Made by a program: the position numbers and the translations under genes
NCBI RefSeq assembly: GCF_020852195.1
Contig: NZ_JADZBI010000005.1
Coordinates: 1 to 56,481, forward strand
Reading direction: 5' to 3'
DNA length: 56,481 nt
Source: Hyphomicrobium sp.
Lineage (GTDB): Bacteria > Pseudomonadota > Alphaproteobacteria > Rhizobiales > Hyphomicrobiaceae
Notes under the pieces: generated by a model
Told to the model about the DNA's origin: nothing
Databases searched by the model: none
Seen by the model: only the letters and a program-made list of their open reading frames with translations
Part shown: piece by piece, positions 26,949 to 35,841 of the stretch
Numbering within the stretch: position 1 is the stretch's first letter
Layout of the letters: every line of letters starts with the position of its first letter

Positions 26949-28508
26949 ATGTCCGCGCAGCCCAATACCCTGCAGAAGTCCAAAGCCAAGGCATCGAAGG
27001 CGCCGCTCAAGGTCGTCTCCGATCAGACGCCCGCCGAGGCGTCTCAAGCAGCGGACCTTTCGAAGATCGCGCCCGAGCTCTCGGGCATGCTGCGTGTCTT
27101 GACCTGCGGCTCGGTGGACGACGGCAAGTCGACGCTGATCGGCCGCCTGCTCTGGGACGCGACCGACCTCTACGACGACCAGCGCGAGACGCTTCAGCGC
27201 GGCAAGACGGTCGACGGCGGCAACCCCGACTTCAGCCTCTTGATGGACGGCCTCGTGGCCGAGCGCGAGCAGGGCATCACCATCGACATCGCCTGGCGCT
27301 ATTTCGATACCGCGACACGCCGCTTCGTCGTCATCGACAGCCCCGGGCACGAGCAGTATACGCGCAACATGGCCTCGGGCGCCTCGCACGCCGACGTTGC
27401 CATCCTGCTCGTCGATGCCCGCCACGGCATCAAGACGCAGACGCGGCGCCATGCGGCGATCCTCGACCTCGTCGGCGTGAAGCGCGTGATCCTCATCGTC
27501 AACAAGATGGATCTCGTGGACTGGTCGGAATCGACATTCCGCAAGATCGAGGCGGACTTCGAGACCTTCTCCTGGCGCTTCGGCTTCTGGGAGGCGAAGG
27601 CCATTCCGACGGCGGCGGTCTCCGGCGACAACGTCGCGCGGGCTTCCGAGAACATGCCCTGGTATCCGGGCCCGACGCTGCTCGAGCACCTCGAGAGCCT
27701 GCCGAGCCGCGTCACCGAGCCGACCGGCCCGTTCCGCTTTCCCGTGCAGACCGTGCTGCGCTCCTCCCGCAACGATTTCCGCGGCCTCGCCGGGACCGTC
27801 AGCGGCGGCAGCGTGCGTGTCGGCGAGACCGTGGTCGACGCGCTCTCGAAGCGCAGCGCCAAGGTGCTCCGCATCGCCACCATGAACGGCGATCTTGAGC
27901 AGGCGTCGCAGGGTCAGGCGGTGGCAATCCAGCTCGACGCCGACATCGACGTCGCGCGCGGCGCGGTGCTCTCGAAGGCCGACGTGCGGCCCGTGGTGGC
28001 ACGCGTGCTCGAGACGCGCATGGTCTGGCTCAGCGAGACGCCCTACGATCCCCGCGGTTCCTATCTCTTGCGCACGGCAACCGACCTCACGCCCGTCTCG
28101 AACCTCAAGATCCGGGCGCTGCTCGATCTCGATACGCTGGAGACGCATCCCTCCGACGCCTGCTCAGCCAACGACATCGCGATCGGCGATATCGCGCTCG
28201 GGCGGCCGGCTGCCATCGACACCTTCGGCGAGGCGCCGGAGACGGGCAGCTTCATGCTGGTGGATGCGATCACGGGCGCCTCCATCGCAGGCGGCGTGGT
28301 GACGACGGCGAAGTCGGAAGCCGCAGCCGCCGACGAGAACACCTTCGTCCTCACCCGGGCGATGCTGGAGCGGGGCCTCAACTCTGACATCCGCGACAAG
28401 CCGCAATCGGAAGCCGAATTCCGCCGGCGCGCCAACGAGGTGGCGCTCATTCTCCGGGCGGCCGGCATCAACGTCGAGATCGAGAGCGCTCCCGACTATT
28501 CGATCTGA
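26949..28508 (+). CDS. cysN: Sulfate adenylyltransferase subunit 1 (GTPase)
   Basis: 519-residue GTPase that drives CysD. GTPase motifs: GSVDDGKST (about 54-62), switch region RGKTVDGGN...EREQGITIDIAWRYF, DSPGHEQY, and NKMD. EF-Tu-like domains 2 and 3 follow. The protein is longer than a minimal CysN (about 475) because of a basic N-terminal extension of about 45 residues, but much shorter than CysNC fusions: there is no APS kinase domain at the C-terminus. Start ATG 26949, 2 bp after cysD. It ends 51 bp before a TSUP transporter gene. Confidence 0.93.
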   Translation: MSAQPNTLQKSKAKASKAPLKVVSDQTPAEASQAADLSKIAPELSGMLRVLTCGSVDDGKSTLIGRLLWDATDLYDDQRETLQRGKTVDGGNPDFSLLMDGLVAEREQGITIDIAWRYFDTATRRFVVIDSPGHEQYTRNMASGASHADVAILLVDARHGIKTQTRRHAAILDLVGVKRVILIVNKMDLVDWSESTFRKIEADFETFSWRFGFWEAKAIPTAAVSGDNVARASENMPWYPGPTLLEHLESLPSRVTEPTGPFRFPVQTVLRSSRNDFRGLAGTVSGGSVRVGETVVDALSKRSAKVLRIATMNGDLEQASQGQAVAIQLDADIDVARGAVLSKADVRPVVARVLETRMVWLSETPYDPRGSYLLRTATDLTPVSNLKIRALLDLDTLETHPSDACSANDIAIGDIALGRPAAIDTFGEAPETGSFMLVDAITGASIAGGVVTTAKSEAAAADENTFVLTRAMLERGLNSDIRDKPQSEAEFRRRANEVALILRAAGINVEIESAPDYSI

Positions 28509-28559
28509 GTCATCTCTGCTATCGGTTGGCAGCATATAACGGAGACGCTGCCTATCATC

Positions 28560-29306
28560 ATGGATGACATTCTTCTTTACGTCGTCATCGGCTTCACGGC
28601 CCAGATGATCGACGGCGCTATCGGCATGGCCTACGGCGTCACCTCCACCACGGTCCTTCTGAGCTTCGGCGTGCCGCCTGCCACGGCGAGCGCGTGCGTG
28701 CACGCGGCCGAGACGTTCACCACCGGGGCTTCGGGCTTGGCCCACTGGAAGGTCGGAAACGTCGACCGCAAGCTCGTCTGGCGCATCGCCGTGCCGGGCA
28801 TGATCGGCGGCGCGCTCGGCGCCTGGCTGCTGTCGGGACTGCCGGGGGACGCGCTGCGGCCGTTCGTCAGCGCCTACCTGCTGCTGCTGGGCCTGTTCAT
28901 CGTCTGGAAGGCCGTGCCCAAGCGGCGGACGTTCGTCGACGAGCCGCCGGAGCACGTGGCGCCGCTCGGTCTATTCGGCGGCTTCATGGATGCGATCGGC
29001 GGCGGCGGCTGGGGCCCGATCGTCACCTCGACGCTGCTCGGCCAAGGAGGCGTGCCGCGCTACACGATCGGTTCGGTGAACCTCGCCGAGTTCTTCGTCA
29101 CGCTCACCATCTCGGCGACGTTCGTGCTCACCATCGGGCTCAGCCACTGGACGATCATCGCCGGCCTGGTGGCGGGCGGCGTGATCGCGGCGCCCTTCGC
29201 GGCCCTGGCGACCAAGCACCTGCCCGATCAGGTGCTGATGATCATGGTCGGCGGCGTGGTGATCCTGCTCAGCCTCAGGACCATCCTCAACGCGGTGTGG
29301 GGATAG
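28560..29306 (+). CDS. TSUP family (TauE/SafE) sulfite/sulfonate-type permease
   Basis: 248-residue membrane protein with about eight helices, family TSUP/COG0730, often annotated as a sulfite exporter. Repeated family half-motifs are visible: GFTAQMIDGAIGMAYG near the N-terminus and GGFMDAIGGGGWGPIVTSTLL in the middle. It follows cysHDN, which suggests movement of sulfite, sulfate or a related anion in the assimilation pathway; direction is unknown. The 170 bp after it hold a pair of inverted extragenic repeats and then the convergent cysI gene. Confidence 0.85.
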   Translation: MDDILLYVVIGFTAQMIDGAIGMAYGVTSTTVLLSFGVPPATASACVHAAETFTTGASGLAHWKVGNVDRKLVWRIAVPGMIGGALGAWLLSGLPGDALRPFVSAYLLLLGLFIVWKAVPKRRTFVDEPPEHVAPLGLFGGFMDAIGGGGWGPIVTSTLLGQGGVPRYTIGSVNLAEFFVTLTISATFVLTIGLSHWTIIAGLVAGGVIAAPFAALATKHLPDQVLMIMVGGVVILLSLRTILNAVWG

Positions 29307-29368
29307 GCCCCTTCGCTATGTGCGCGTCGTGCGCAGGTGCCTTGCGGCACCTTTACAGATATATCTGG

Positions 29369-29446
29369 ATGCCGGCCTTCGCCGGCATGACGTCATTTGG
29401 TTGATGACCATTGCCGCAACCACGCGTCATCCCGGCGCAGGCCGGG
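29369..29446. repeat. Paired extragenic palindromes (BIME-like), copy 1
   Basis: Two short stem-loops in opposite orientation between the convergent TSUP and cysI genes. One has ATGCCGGC/GCCGGCAT arms (29369-29388) followed by ATGACGTC-like sequence; the other is GTCAT followed by CCCGGC-GCAG-GCCGGG (29431-29446). The same architecture recurs at 38246-38326. May double as a bidirectional transcription terminator. Confidence 0.65.
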
Positions 29447-29476
29447 TTTCAGACACGCATAAGATGGCGCGCGGCA

Positions 29477-31195
29477 TCAGCTCGCGAGCGTGATGTCGTC
29501 GTGGAAGGTGTTGCCGCCGAGGGTCGGCTTCACGATGCCGGCGCGGATCACGAAGTCGCCGAAGCGCTCGCCCTCCGTCCGTTCCTTGGCATAACGCAGG
29601 AGCAGAGGCTCCAGAAGCTCGACGATGCGCGCCTTGCCGACATCCTGGGCGTAGAGCTTGTTCAGCCGGGTGCCTTCGTGCGCGGCGCCGAGGTAGAGGT
29701 TGTAGAGCCCGGGCGCACGGCCGACGAAACCGATCTCGGCCATGTAAGGACGGCCGCAGCCGTTCGGGCATCCCGTCATGCGGATCACGATGTCGTCGTT
29801 CCTCAAACCTGCCTTGTCGAGCGAGTCCTCGAGCGTGGTGATCAGCTCGGGTAGGAAGCGCTCGCTCTCGGCCAGCGCCAATGCGCACGTGGGCAGCGCC
29901 ACGCAGGCGATCGAGTTGCGGCGCAGCCCCGACGACGTGGCGATGTTGACGCCGTGCGTCTTCAAGATCGCTTCGATCTTCGACTTCTGGCGGGCGCCGA
30001 CATTGCAGATGATGGCGTTCTGATTGCCGGTGATGGCAAACGTGATGCCGCCGGCCTTGGCGATCTCGCGCAGGGCCGTGCGCAGGTGGAAGCCCGGTAC
30101 GTCCTTGATGCGCCCCGCCTCGATGAAGAGGCCGAGGTGCCACTTCTTGTCCGGACCCTGATGCCAGCCGATGGGGTCGCCCATGCTCGTGAACTTGAAG
30201 GGCCTCGCCTCCTCGAGCTTGTAGCCGAGACGGCTTTCCACCTCAGCGCGGTACTTGTCGGCGCCGAAACGCTCGACCGTGTACTTGAGGCGGGCATTGG
30301 CGCGGTTCTCGCGATTGCCCCAGTCGCGCTGCACCAGCATCACCTTCTCGGCCACGTCGACGGCCTGCTCTGGCGTGCAGAACCCGATCACGTCGCCGGT
30401 GCGCGGGAAGGTCTTGGTGTCGCCATGGGTCATGCCCATGCCGCCGCCGATGGAGACGTTCCAGCCTACAAGCCCGCCCTTGGCGTCGGTGATGGCGATG
30501 AAGCCGAGGTCGTGCGCGAACACGTCACCGTCGTTGACCGGCGGCACGGCGATGACGATCTTGAACTTGCGCGGCAGGTAATGGACGCCGTACAGCGGCT
30601 CCGTGTCGGGAACGGCCGGGCGCGACATGTCCGCAACCTTCTCCCCCTCGAGCCAGATCTCGTGGTAGGCGCTCGTCCTCGGCAGCAGGTGATCGCTGAC
30701 CTTGCGCGCGAACTCTCCGGCCGCTGCGTGGGCGGGCGAGAAGAACGGGTTGGCGGCGACCATGACGTTGCGGTTGACGTCTCCGCAGGCGGCAATGGTG
30801 TCGAGGCAGGCATCGTTGATGGCTTGCATGGTGCGGCGCAGGTTCGACTTGATGACGCCGTGGTACTGGAACGTGGCGCGCGTGGTGAGGCGCAGCGTGC
30901 CGTTGGCGTAGGTGCCGGCGATGTCGTCGAGCTTCAGCCACTGGTCCGGCGTCACGAGGCCACCGGGCAGGCGCAGGCGGATCATGAAGCTGTAGGCTTT
31001 TTCCAGCTTCTTCTTCGCCCGCTCACCGCGCACGTCACGGTTATCCTGCATGTAGGAGCCGTGGAACTTGATGAGCTGCGTATCGTCCTCGGAGATGGCG
31101 CCCGTCTCGACGTGCGAAAGGCCGTCGGCGATGGTGCCGCGGAGATAGCGGCTTTCTTCCTTGAGGAACTCGTTCTTGGAGCGGTTGTCGGTCAT
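29477..31195 (-). CDS. cysI: Sulfite reductase haemoprotein (beta subunit)
   Basis: 572-residue sirohaem/[4Fe-4S] enzyme reducing sulfite to sulfide. The cluster and sirohaem ligands are in the late CPNGCGR motif (first Cys about 476) together with the earlier Cys in CALALAESERFLPEL; LRLTTRATFQYHG and GGGMGMTHGD are other family blocks. ATG 31195 is preferred over an upstream TTG at 31234. The gene lies 73 bp downstream of the flavoprotein gene in a leftward operon. Full length for NADPH-type CysI. Confidence 0.93.
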   Translation of the reverse strand: MTDNRSKNEFLKEESRYLRGTIADGLSHVETGAISEDDTQLIKFHGSYMQDNRDVRGERAKKKLEKAYSFMIRLRLPGGLVTPDQWLKLDDIAGTYANGTLRLTTRATFQYHGVIKSNLRRTMQAINDACLDTIAACGDVNRNVMVAANPFFSPAHAAAGEFARKVSDHLLPRTSAYHEIWLEGEKVADMSRPAVPDTEPLYGVHYLPRKFKIVIAVPPVNDGDVFAHDLGFIAITDAKGGLVGWNVSIGGGMGMTHGDTKTFPRTGDVIGFCTPEQAVDVAEKVMLVQRDWGNRENRANARLKYTVERFGADKYRAEVESRLGYKLEEARPFKFTSMGDPIGWHQGPDKKWHLGLFIEAGRIKDVPGFHLRTALREIAKAGGITFAITGNQNAIICNVGARQKSKIEAILKTHGVNIATSSGLRRNSIACVALPTCALALAESERFLPELITTLEDSLDKAGLRNDDIVIRMTGCPNGCGRPYMAEIGFVGRAPGLYNLYLGAAHEGTRLNKLYAQDVGKARIVELLEPLLLRYAKERTEGERFGDFVIRAGIVKPTLGGNTFHDDITLAS

Positions 31196-31268
31196 TGGTT
31201 GTTCCGGGACAGCAGCAGGCAACAGGTGGCTCAAGAGGTCGCCGGCCTAGCTGCCGGCTGCCTGCCGC

Positions 31269-33062
31269 CTAATAAACATCGCGTTGATAGCGGCCGGCTT
31301 TGGTGAGCTCCTTGAGCTTCGCGCGGCCCGCCTCCTCGTCGCCTTTCGCGGCTTCGGCAAGGATCTTCACGAGCGTCGCATCGACGTCCTTGGCCATGCC
31401 CTTCTCGTCGCCGCACACGTAGACGTGCGCGCCCTCGTCGAGCCACCGCGACAACTCCTCGCGACGCTCCCAAAGGCGGTGCTGGACGTAGATCTTCTCC
31501 GGCTGGTCGCGCGAGAAGGCGACGTCGATGCGCGAGAGCGCGCCCGCGGCGAGGTGATCCTGCCATTCGAGTTGATAGAGGAAGTCGTTCGAGAAGTTGC
31601 GCTCGCCGAAGAACAGCCAGCTCTTGCCCTGGGCACCCGTCTCGGCGCGCTCCTCGATGAAGCCGCGGTAGGGCGCAACGCCGGTGCCGGCGCCGATCAT
31701 GATGATCGGCCGGTCGCCGTCGGCGGGCAGGCCGAAGTGGCGGTTGGGCTTGACGTAGATGCGGGCAGTGTCGCCCACCTTGCGGCGGTCGGAAAGGTAG
31801 GTCGAGGTGACGCCGTGGCGCGCGCGCCCGTGCGAGGTCCAGCGCACCGTGCCGACGAGCAGATGGGCTTCGCCAGGGTGCGCCTTGGGGCTCGAGGCGA
31901 CGGAGTAGAGGCGACCGGGCAGAGGACGCAGCAGCTTGACGAACTGGTCGGCGGCGAGCTTCTCCGGATAGGTCTCGAAGAGGTCGATCAACTGGCGGTC
32001 GGCGGCGAAGCGGGCCAGCCCGTCACCCTCGAGAAGCTTGGCGACCTCGCTGCGGCCGGTGAGCTTGGCGTAGCCGTCCACCAGCGGGCGAGAGAGAGTC
32101 GTGATGTCGAAGCTCTTGACGAGCTTCTGCTTCAGCGCGTCGTCTTCCGCGAGGCCCACGGCCTTGAGCAGGTCCTCGGCCAGGGCGGGGTCGTTCTCGG
32201 GATAGAGGCCGATGGCGTCGCCGGGCTTGTAGATGAAGCCTGGATCCTCGACAGCGAACTCGACGTGCCAGGTCTCACGCGTGGAGCCGGTGCCGTTGAG
32301 GTTGATCAGGGCCGTGATCTCGGCCTCGATCGGGTTTTCGGCGGTGAAGCGCGGCTCGTCGTCGTCCTCGGCCGACGGCGCGCCCTTGAAGTCCACGTGC
32401 ACGACCGTGGTGGCCGGGGCCTCGGCGGGCGGCGCGAAGACCTCGAGCGCCTTGTCGGTCCAGGCGGCTGCCGCCTTCTGAAAATCGAGATCGAGGTCCT
32501 GGCGGTCGGCGACGCGCGTGCCGCCCAGCGCCTCGAGGCGCGCATCGACCTGCTTGCCCGTCTGGCAGAAGTTGACGTAGGCGGTGTCGCCGAGAGCGAG
32601 CACGGCAAAGCGCACACCCTCGAAGCGGGGAGCGCTGTCGGCCATCAGGGCGGCATGGAAATCGGCGGCGCGCTGCGGTGGGTCTCCCTCGCCCCACGTC
32701 GAGATATAGACGAGCAGGTTCTTGGACTTGGCGATGACCGCCAGGTCGGCGTCGGCCATGTCGACGACCTTGGCGTCGAAGCTCAGCTTGGCGGCGAGCT
32801 TCTTGGCCTTCATGGCCAGGGCCTCGGTGTTGCCGGACTCGCTGCCATAGAGGATAGTCAGCGGCTGGCGCGGGCGCGGGGCCTGGGCGGCCGGCGCAAC
32901 TGCTGCCCCGCCCTGCTGGCCCTGGGCCGCATCGAGGCCGGCGAGGAAGCCAGACAGCCAACTGCGCTGCAGCGGCGTCGAGCGCTGAACGAGTTGGTTC
33001 AGCACATCGATGTCCTCGGCCGTGAACGGCGCATTCTTCGGCAAAAACGGCACCGCGGTCAC
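31269..33062 (-). CDS. cysJ: Sulfite reductase flavoprotein (alpha subunit)
   Basis: 597-residue diflavin reductase passing electrons from NADPH to CysI. An N-terminal segment PFTAEDIDVLNQLV, then a flavodoxin domain (about 75-215; LTILYGSESGNTEALA, STWGEGDPP, LGDTAYVNFC), and a FAD/NADPH ferredoxin-reductase module (RLYSVASSPK, IGAGTGVAPYRGF, FFGERN, YVCGDEKGMAKDV). Ends in the usual aromatic (VY). First gene of the leftward cysJI pair; an imperfect palindrome about 125-145 bp upstream may be its operator. Confidence 0.92.
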   Translation of the reverse strand: MTAVPFLPKNAPFTAEDIDVLNQLVQRSTPLQRSWLSGFLAGLDAAQGQQGGAAVAPAAQAPRPRQPLTILYGSESGNTEALAMKAKKLAAKLSFDAKVVDMADADLAVIAKSKNLLVYISTWGEGDPPQRAADFHAALMADSAPRFEGVRFAVLALGDTAYVNFCQTGKQVDARLEALGGTRVADRQDLDLDFQKAAAAWTDKALEVFAPPAEAPATTVVHVDFKGAPSAEDDDEPRFTAENPIEAEITALINLNGTGSTRETWHVEFAVEDPGFIYKPGDAIGLYPENDPALAEDLLKAVGLAEDDALKQKLVKSFDITTLSRPLVDGYAKLTGRSEVAKLLEGDGLARFAADRQLIDLFETYPEKLAADQFVKLLRPLPGRLYSVASSPKAHPGEAHLLVGTVRWTSHGRARHGVTSTYLSDRRKVGDTARIYVKPNRHFGLPADGDRPIIMIGAGTGVAPYRGFIEERAETGAQGKSWLFFGERNFSNDFLYQLEWQDHLAAGALSRIDVAFSRDQPEKIYVQHRLWERREELSRWLDEGAHVYVCGDEKGMAKDVDATLVKILAEAAKGDEEAGRAKLKELTKAGRYQRDVY

Positions 33063-33605
33063 CCCGCTTCTCCTCCATCACCCTCTCGGCGCACCGGCGC
33101 GTCATCCGGCCGGTCGAACGTCTTATCAGTCCTTGGTAAAGCGCGCCCTACGCTGCCAAAGGGCGGCCTGAGGGTCGGCATACACCAATGTAGAATAATA
33201 TTCCATTGCTTTAAGGTCGTGCCTATAGCATCGCAATGCTGTTCTCAATTATCCTCTCGTTCTAGACGATCATTGCAGATAACTTTCTAAAATCGCGCCA
33301 GAACCCGGGACGGGCCTTGCCGCGGCCCGCATGCGTTTCCGGGGTGGAAAAAGAAGCCCATTCCGGCCCGCGTCCGGCTGCGTCCCGTTGCGTGCCAACC
33401 CACCGCCATCTCACACGAAGTCGTGACGGACTGTTACTTCTCCCGACGGGCAGGGTGTGGTTATGTACTGGCATGGCGGTCGCGCTTGACAAGCTCGGCT
33501 CGATCCGCAGACTGAGCCAGTCCAATACAAGACTGCCTCAGGGGGACCCTCGGCGGGGCGCTCCATGGCGAAAGCAGCTTGCCGAATCTCAAGGAGGAAC
33601 TACCC
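33063..33605. other. 543-bp divergent intergenic region (cysJ / pqqA)
   Basis: Holds the promoters of the leftward cysJI and rightward pqq operons. No gene is supported; an open frame from 33317 overlaps pqqA out of frame and looks spurious. Notable structure: a palindrome at 33186-33208 and a small dyad CACGA-AG-TCGTG at 33414-33425. TTGACA occurs at 33486-33491 but without a convincing -10. Confidence 0.6.
33186..33208. promoter_or_regulatory. Imperfect palindrome upstream of cysJ
   Basis: Perfect core GAATAATATTC (33193-33203) with outer arms CAATG and CATTG, interrupted by an extra TA on one side. It is AT-rich in a GC-rich surrounding and lies 124-146 bp upstream of cysJ. Could be an operator and/or contain a -10; the binding protein is unknown. 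Confidence 0.35.
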
Positions 33606-33695
33606 ATGAAGACCTGGACCAAGCCCGCAGTGCGTGAGCAGGAAGTCGGCCTCGAGGTTACCTCGTACCTGCCGGCCGAGATCGACATCATCTAA
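33606..33695 (+). CDS. pqqA: PQQ precursor peptide PqqA
   Basis: 29-residue peptide (starting MKTWTKP) that supplies the Glu and Tyr cross-linked to make pyrroloquinoline quinone. The conserved pair is Glu17 and Tyr21 in EVTSY, in the expected E-x3-Y spacing. It has a strong AAGGAGGAAC ribosome site and is followed 118 bp later by pqqB. Length is usual (22-30 residues). In most methylotrophs this peptide is made in excess over the other Pqq proteins. Confidence 0.95.
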   Translation: MKTWTKPAVREQEVGLEVTSYLPAEIDII

Positions 33696-33813
33696 TCGAT
33701 CCGCTCGCAACGTATCCGACCAGTTTCTGGCGCGGCGGTCGAGAGCTTCGACCGCCGTCGCTGTTTGCGGCGCCGCTTTCGGCGAAGCTCGCCGCTAAAA
33801 AGCGAAAATATTC

Positions 33814-34746
33814 ATGCTGATCAGGATCCTGGGGGCGGCTGCTGGCGGCGGCTTTCCTCAATGGAACTGTAACGGTCGCAACAGCGCTGCTGTGAGAGCT
33901 GGAAAACCGGGGTTCCGTGCGCGGACGCAGTGCTCGCTCGCACTGTCCGCGAACGGTTCCGACTGGGTCCTGCTCAATGCGTCCCCCGATCTCCGCCAAC
34001 AGATCAACGAGACCCCGGCCCTCGGTGCACGGGCAGACGGTCCCTTGCGCAACAGCCCCATCAAGGCTGTGGTGGTGACCGGTGCCGACGTCGATTTCAT
34101 CGCCGGGCTCCTAAACCTGCGCGAGCTGCAGCCGTTCTCGATCTATGGGTCGTCGCGCGTGCTGGAGACGCTGGCCGCGAACTCGATCTTCAACGTGCTC
34201 GATGCCTCGGTCGTCGCCCGGCGGACGCTCGCGTTCGGCACGCCGACGCCCATCGAGGGTGCGGGGCGCGATACCGGGATCGTCGTCGAGGCGTTCCCAG
34301 TGCCCGGCAAGATCGCGCTCTATCTCGAAAGCGGCGCCAGCAACGACAACTACGGCAGCCGCGAGGGCGATGCCATCGGGCTCAAGGTCACTGAAGCCGC
34401 GACAGGCAAGCATTTCTTCTTCGTGCCGGGATGCGCCGTTGTCGACGACGAGCTCGCTCAGCGCCTCAAGGGCGCCCCGCTCGTCTTCTTCGACGGCACG
34501 CTCTACACGGACGACGAGATGATCCGCCAGGGGCTGATGCAGAAGACCGGCCAGCGCATGGGGCACATCTCGATCTCGGGACCCCAAGGATCCATCGCCG
34601 CGTTCGAGCCGCTCAACGTTGCGCGCAAGGTCTACGTCCACATCAACAACTCGAACCCGGTGCTCGACGACAACTCGCCGGAGCGCCGCGCAGCGGAAGC
34701 CGCCGGCTGGGAGGTCGGCACCGACGGAATGGAGATCCACCTATGA
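33814..34746 (+). CDS. pqqB: PQQ biosynthesis protein PqqB
   Basis: 310-residue metallo-beta-lactamase-fold protein; family work places it in hydroxylation of the PqqA-derived tyrosine. Characteristic N-terminus RILGAAAGGGFPQWNCNC-type (here ending in CNGRN) and RTQCSLALS, then LNASPDLRQQI, the TGADVDFIAGLLNLRE segment and VFFDGTLYTDDEM. Its stop overlaps the pqqC start (ATGA). Standard length. Confidence 0.95.
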   Translation: MLIRILGAAAGGGFPQWNCNGRNSAAVRAGKPGFRARTQCSLALSANGSDWVLLNASPDLRQQINETPALGARADGPLRNSPIKAVVVTGADVDFIAGLLNLRELQPFSIYGSSRVLETLAANSIFNVLDASVVARRTLAFGTPTPIEGAGRDTGIVVEAFPVPGKIALYLESGASNDNYGSREGDAIGLKVTEAATGKHFFFVPGCAVVDDELAQRLKGAPLVFFDGTLYTDDEMIRQGLMQKTGQRMGHISISGPQGSIAAFEPLNVARKVYVHINNSNPVLDDNSPERRAAEAAGWEVGTDGMEIHL

Positions 34747-35510
34747 GCGAGCGCCGTACAGGGAGCGATGCGGCCGCCCTTTGGAGCCCGGACGAGTTCG
34801 AGGCTGCGATCCAGGCCGTCGGCGCCGAGCGCTATCACGACAAGCACCCGTTCCATAAGCTGCTGCATGGCGGCAAGCTCAACAAGGGGCAGGTCGCGGC
34901 CTGGGCGCTCAACCGCTACTGCTACCAGTCGGCCGTGCCGCGCAAGGACGCCGCCCTCGTCAGCCGCGTGTTCGACCGCCAGCTCCGGCGCGACTGGATC
35001 CACCGCGTGCTCGAGCACGACGGGCACGGCGAGGATCCGGGCGGCATCGAGCGCTGGCTGGTGCTGACAGACGGCCTGGGCCTCGACCGCGACTACGTGC
35101 AGAGCATGGAGGGCGCGCTGCCCGCGACGCGCTTCGCCGTGGAGGCCTACGTGCGCTTCGTGCGCGAGGAGCCGCTGACCATCGCCGTGGCCTCGTCGTT
35201 GACCGAGCTCTTCGCGCCCAAGATCCATAAGGAGCGCATCTCCGGCATGCTCGAGAACTACGACTTCATCGACGACACGGTGATGGCCTACTTCAAAAAG
35301 CGCCTCGTGCAGGCGCCGTTCGACGCCGACTATGCTTTGAACTACATTAAGGTCCACGCGAAAACGCGCGCCGAGCAGGAAGCCTGCGTCGCGGCCGTGC
35401 GCTTCAAGTGCAACGTGCTGTGGGCCCAGCTTGACGCGCTGCACCATGCATATGTGACACCCGGGTGGATCCCGCCCGGCGCCTTCAATCCGGAGACGCT
35501 CAATGGCTGA
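34743..35510 (+). CDS. pqqC: Pyrroloquinoline-quinone synthase PqqC
   Basis: 255-residue cofactor-free oxidase catalysing the last ring closure and eight-electron oxidation to PQQ. Motifs: YHDKHPFHKLLHGGKL (His residues of the active site), WALNRYCYQSAVPRKDAAL and FAVEAYVRFVREEPL. ATG 34743 overlaps pqqB. PqqC is a separate protein here, unlike the PqqC/D fusion of Methylobacterium extorquens. Its end overlaps pqqD by 8 bp. Confidence 0.96.
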   Translation: MSERRTGSDAAALWSPDEFEAAIQAVGAERYHDKHPFHKLLHGGKLNKGQVAAWALNRYCYQSAVPRKDAALVSRVFDRQLRRDWIHRVLEHDGHGEDPGGIERWLVLTDGLGLDRDYVQSMEGALPATRFAVEAYVRFVREEPLTIAVASSLTELFAPKIHKERISGMLENYDFIDDTVMAYFKKRLVQAPFDADYALNYIKVHAKTRAEQEACVAAVRFKCNVLWAQLDALHHAYVTPGWIPPGAFNPETLNG

Positions 35511-35841
35511 GACGTCCGAGCAACCGAAGAGCGCGCCCACCCGGCTGATCGTCGCCGGCGACACGGTGCTCGCGCTGCCCAGACACATCAAGCTTCGGCA
35601 CGACCCGGGGCGCGGACGCTGGATTATTCTGGCGCCGGAGCGCGTGTTCAACCCCGACGAGACGGCGGTTGAGGTGCTCAAGCTCCTGGACGGACAACGT
35701 TCCGTGAACGATATCGCGGAAACCTTGTCTCAACAGTACCAGGCCCCACTTGAAGTTGTGAAAGACGACATTCTGGCCATGCTCCAGGACCTGACCGACA
35801 AAGGCGTCCTGGTGAAGGCCGAGAGAGGAGCGACCCCATGA
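35503..35841 (+). CDS. pqqD: PQQ peptide chaperone PqqD
   Basis: 112-residue RiPP-recognition protein that binds PqqA and presents it to PqqE. Winged-helix RRE fold indicated by LRHDPGRGRWIILAPERVF, AVEVLKLLDGQRSVNDIAETLS and a C-terminal helix. The N-terminus is about 20 residues longer than the shortest family members. Overlaps pqqC (8 bp) and pqqE (4 bp), so the three are translationally coupled. Confidence 0.94.
   Translation: MAETSEQPKSAPTRLIVAGDTVLALPRHIKLRHDPGRGRWIILAPERVFNPDETAVEVLKLLDGQRSVNDIAETLSQQYQAPLEVVKDDILAMLQDLTDKGVLVKAERGATP

Noticed and set aside
29954..31306. 450-codon open frame antisense to cysI
   Set aside because: Shadow of the sulfite reductase gene with no recognisable protein features.
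31284..33290. 668-codon open frame antisense to cysJ
   Set aside because: Low-complexity Val/Gly/Arg composition, no domain, and fully opposite an unmistakable diflavin reductase.
33486..33491. TTGACA as -35 of the pqq promoter
   Set aside because: No acceptable -10 hexamer 15-19 bp downstream.
33317..33637. 106-codon frame before and across pqqA
   Set aside because: Overlaps pqqA in another frame, has no domain, and its start lacks a ribosome site.
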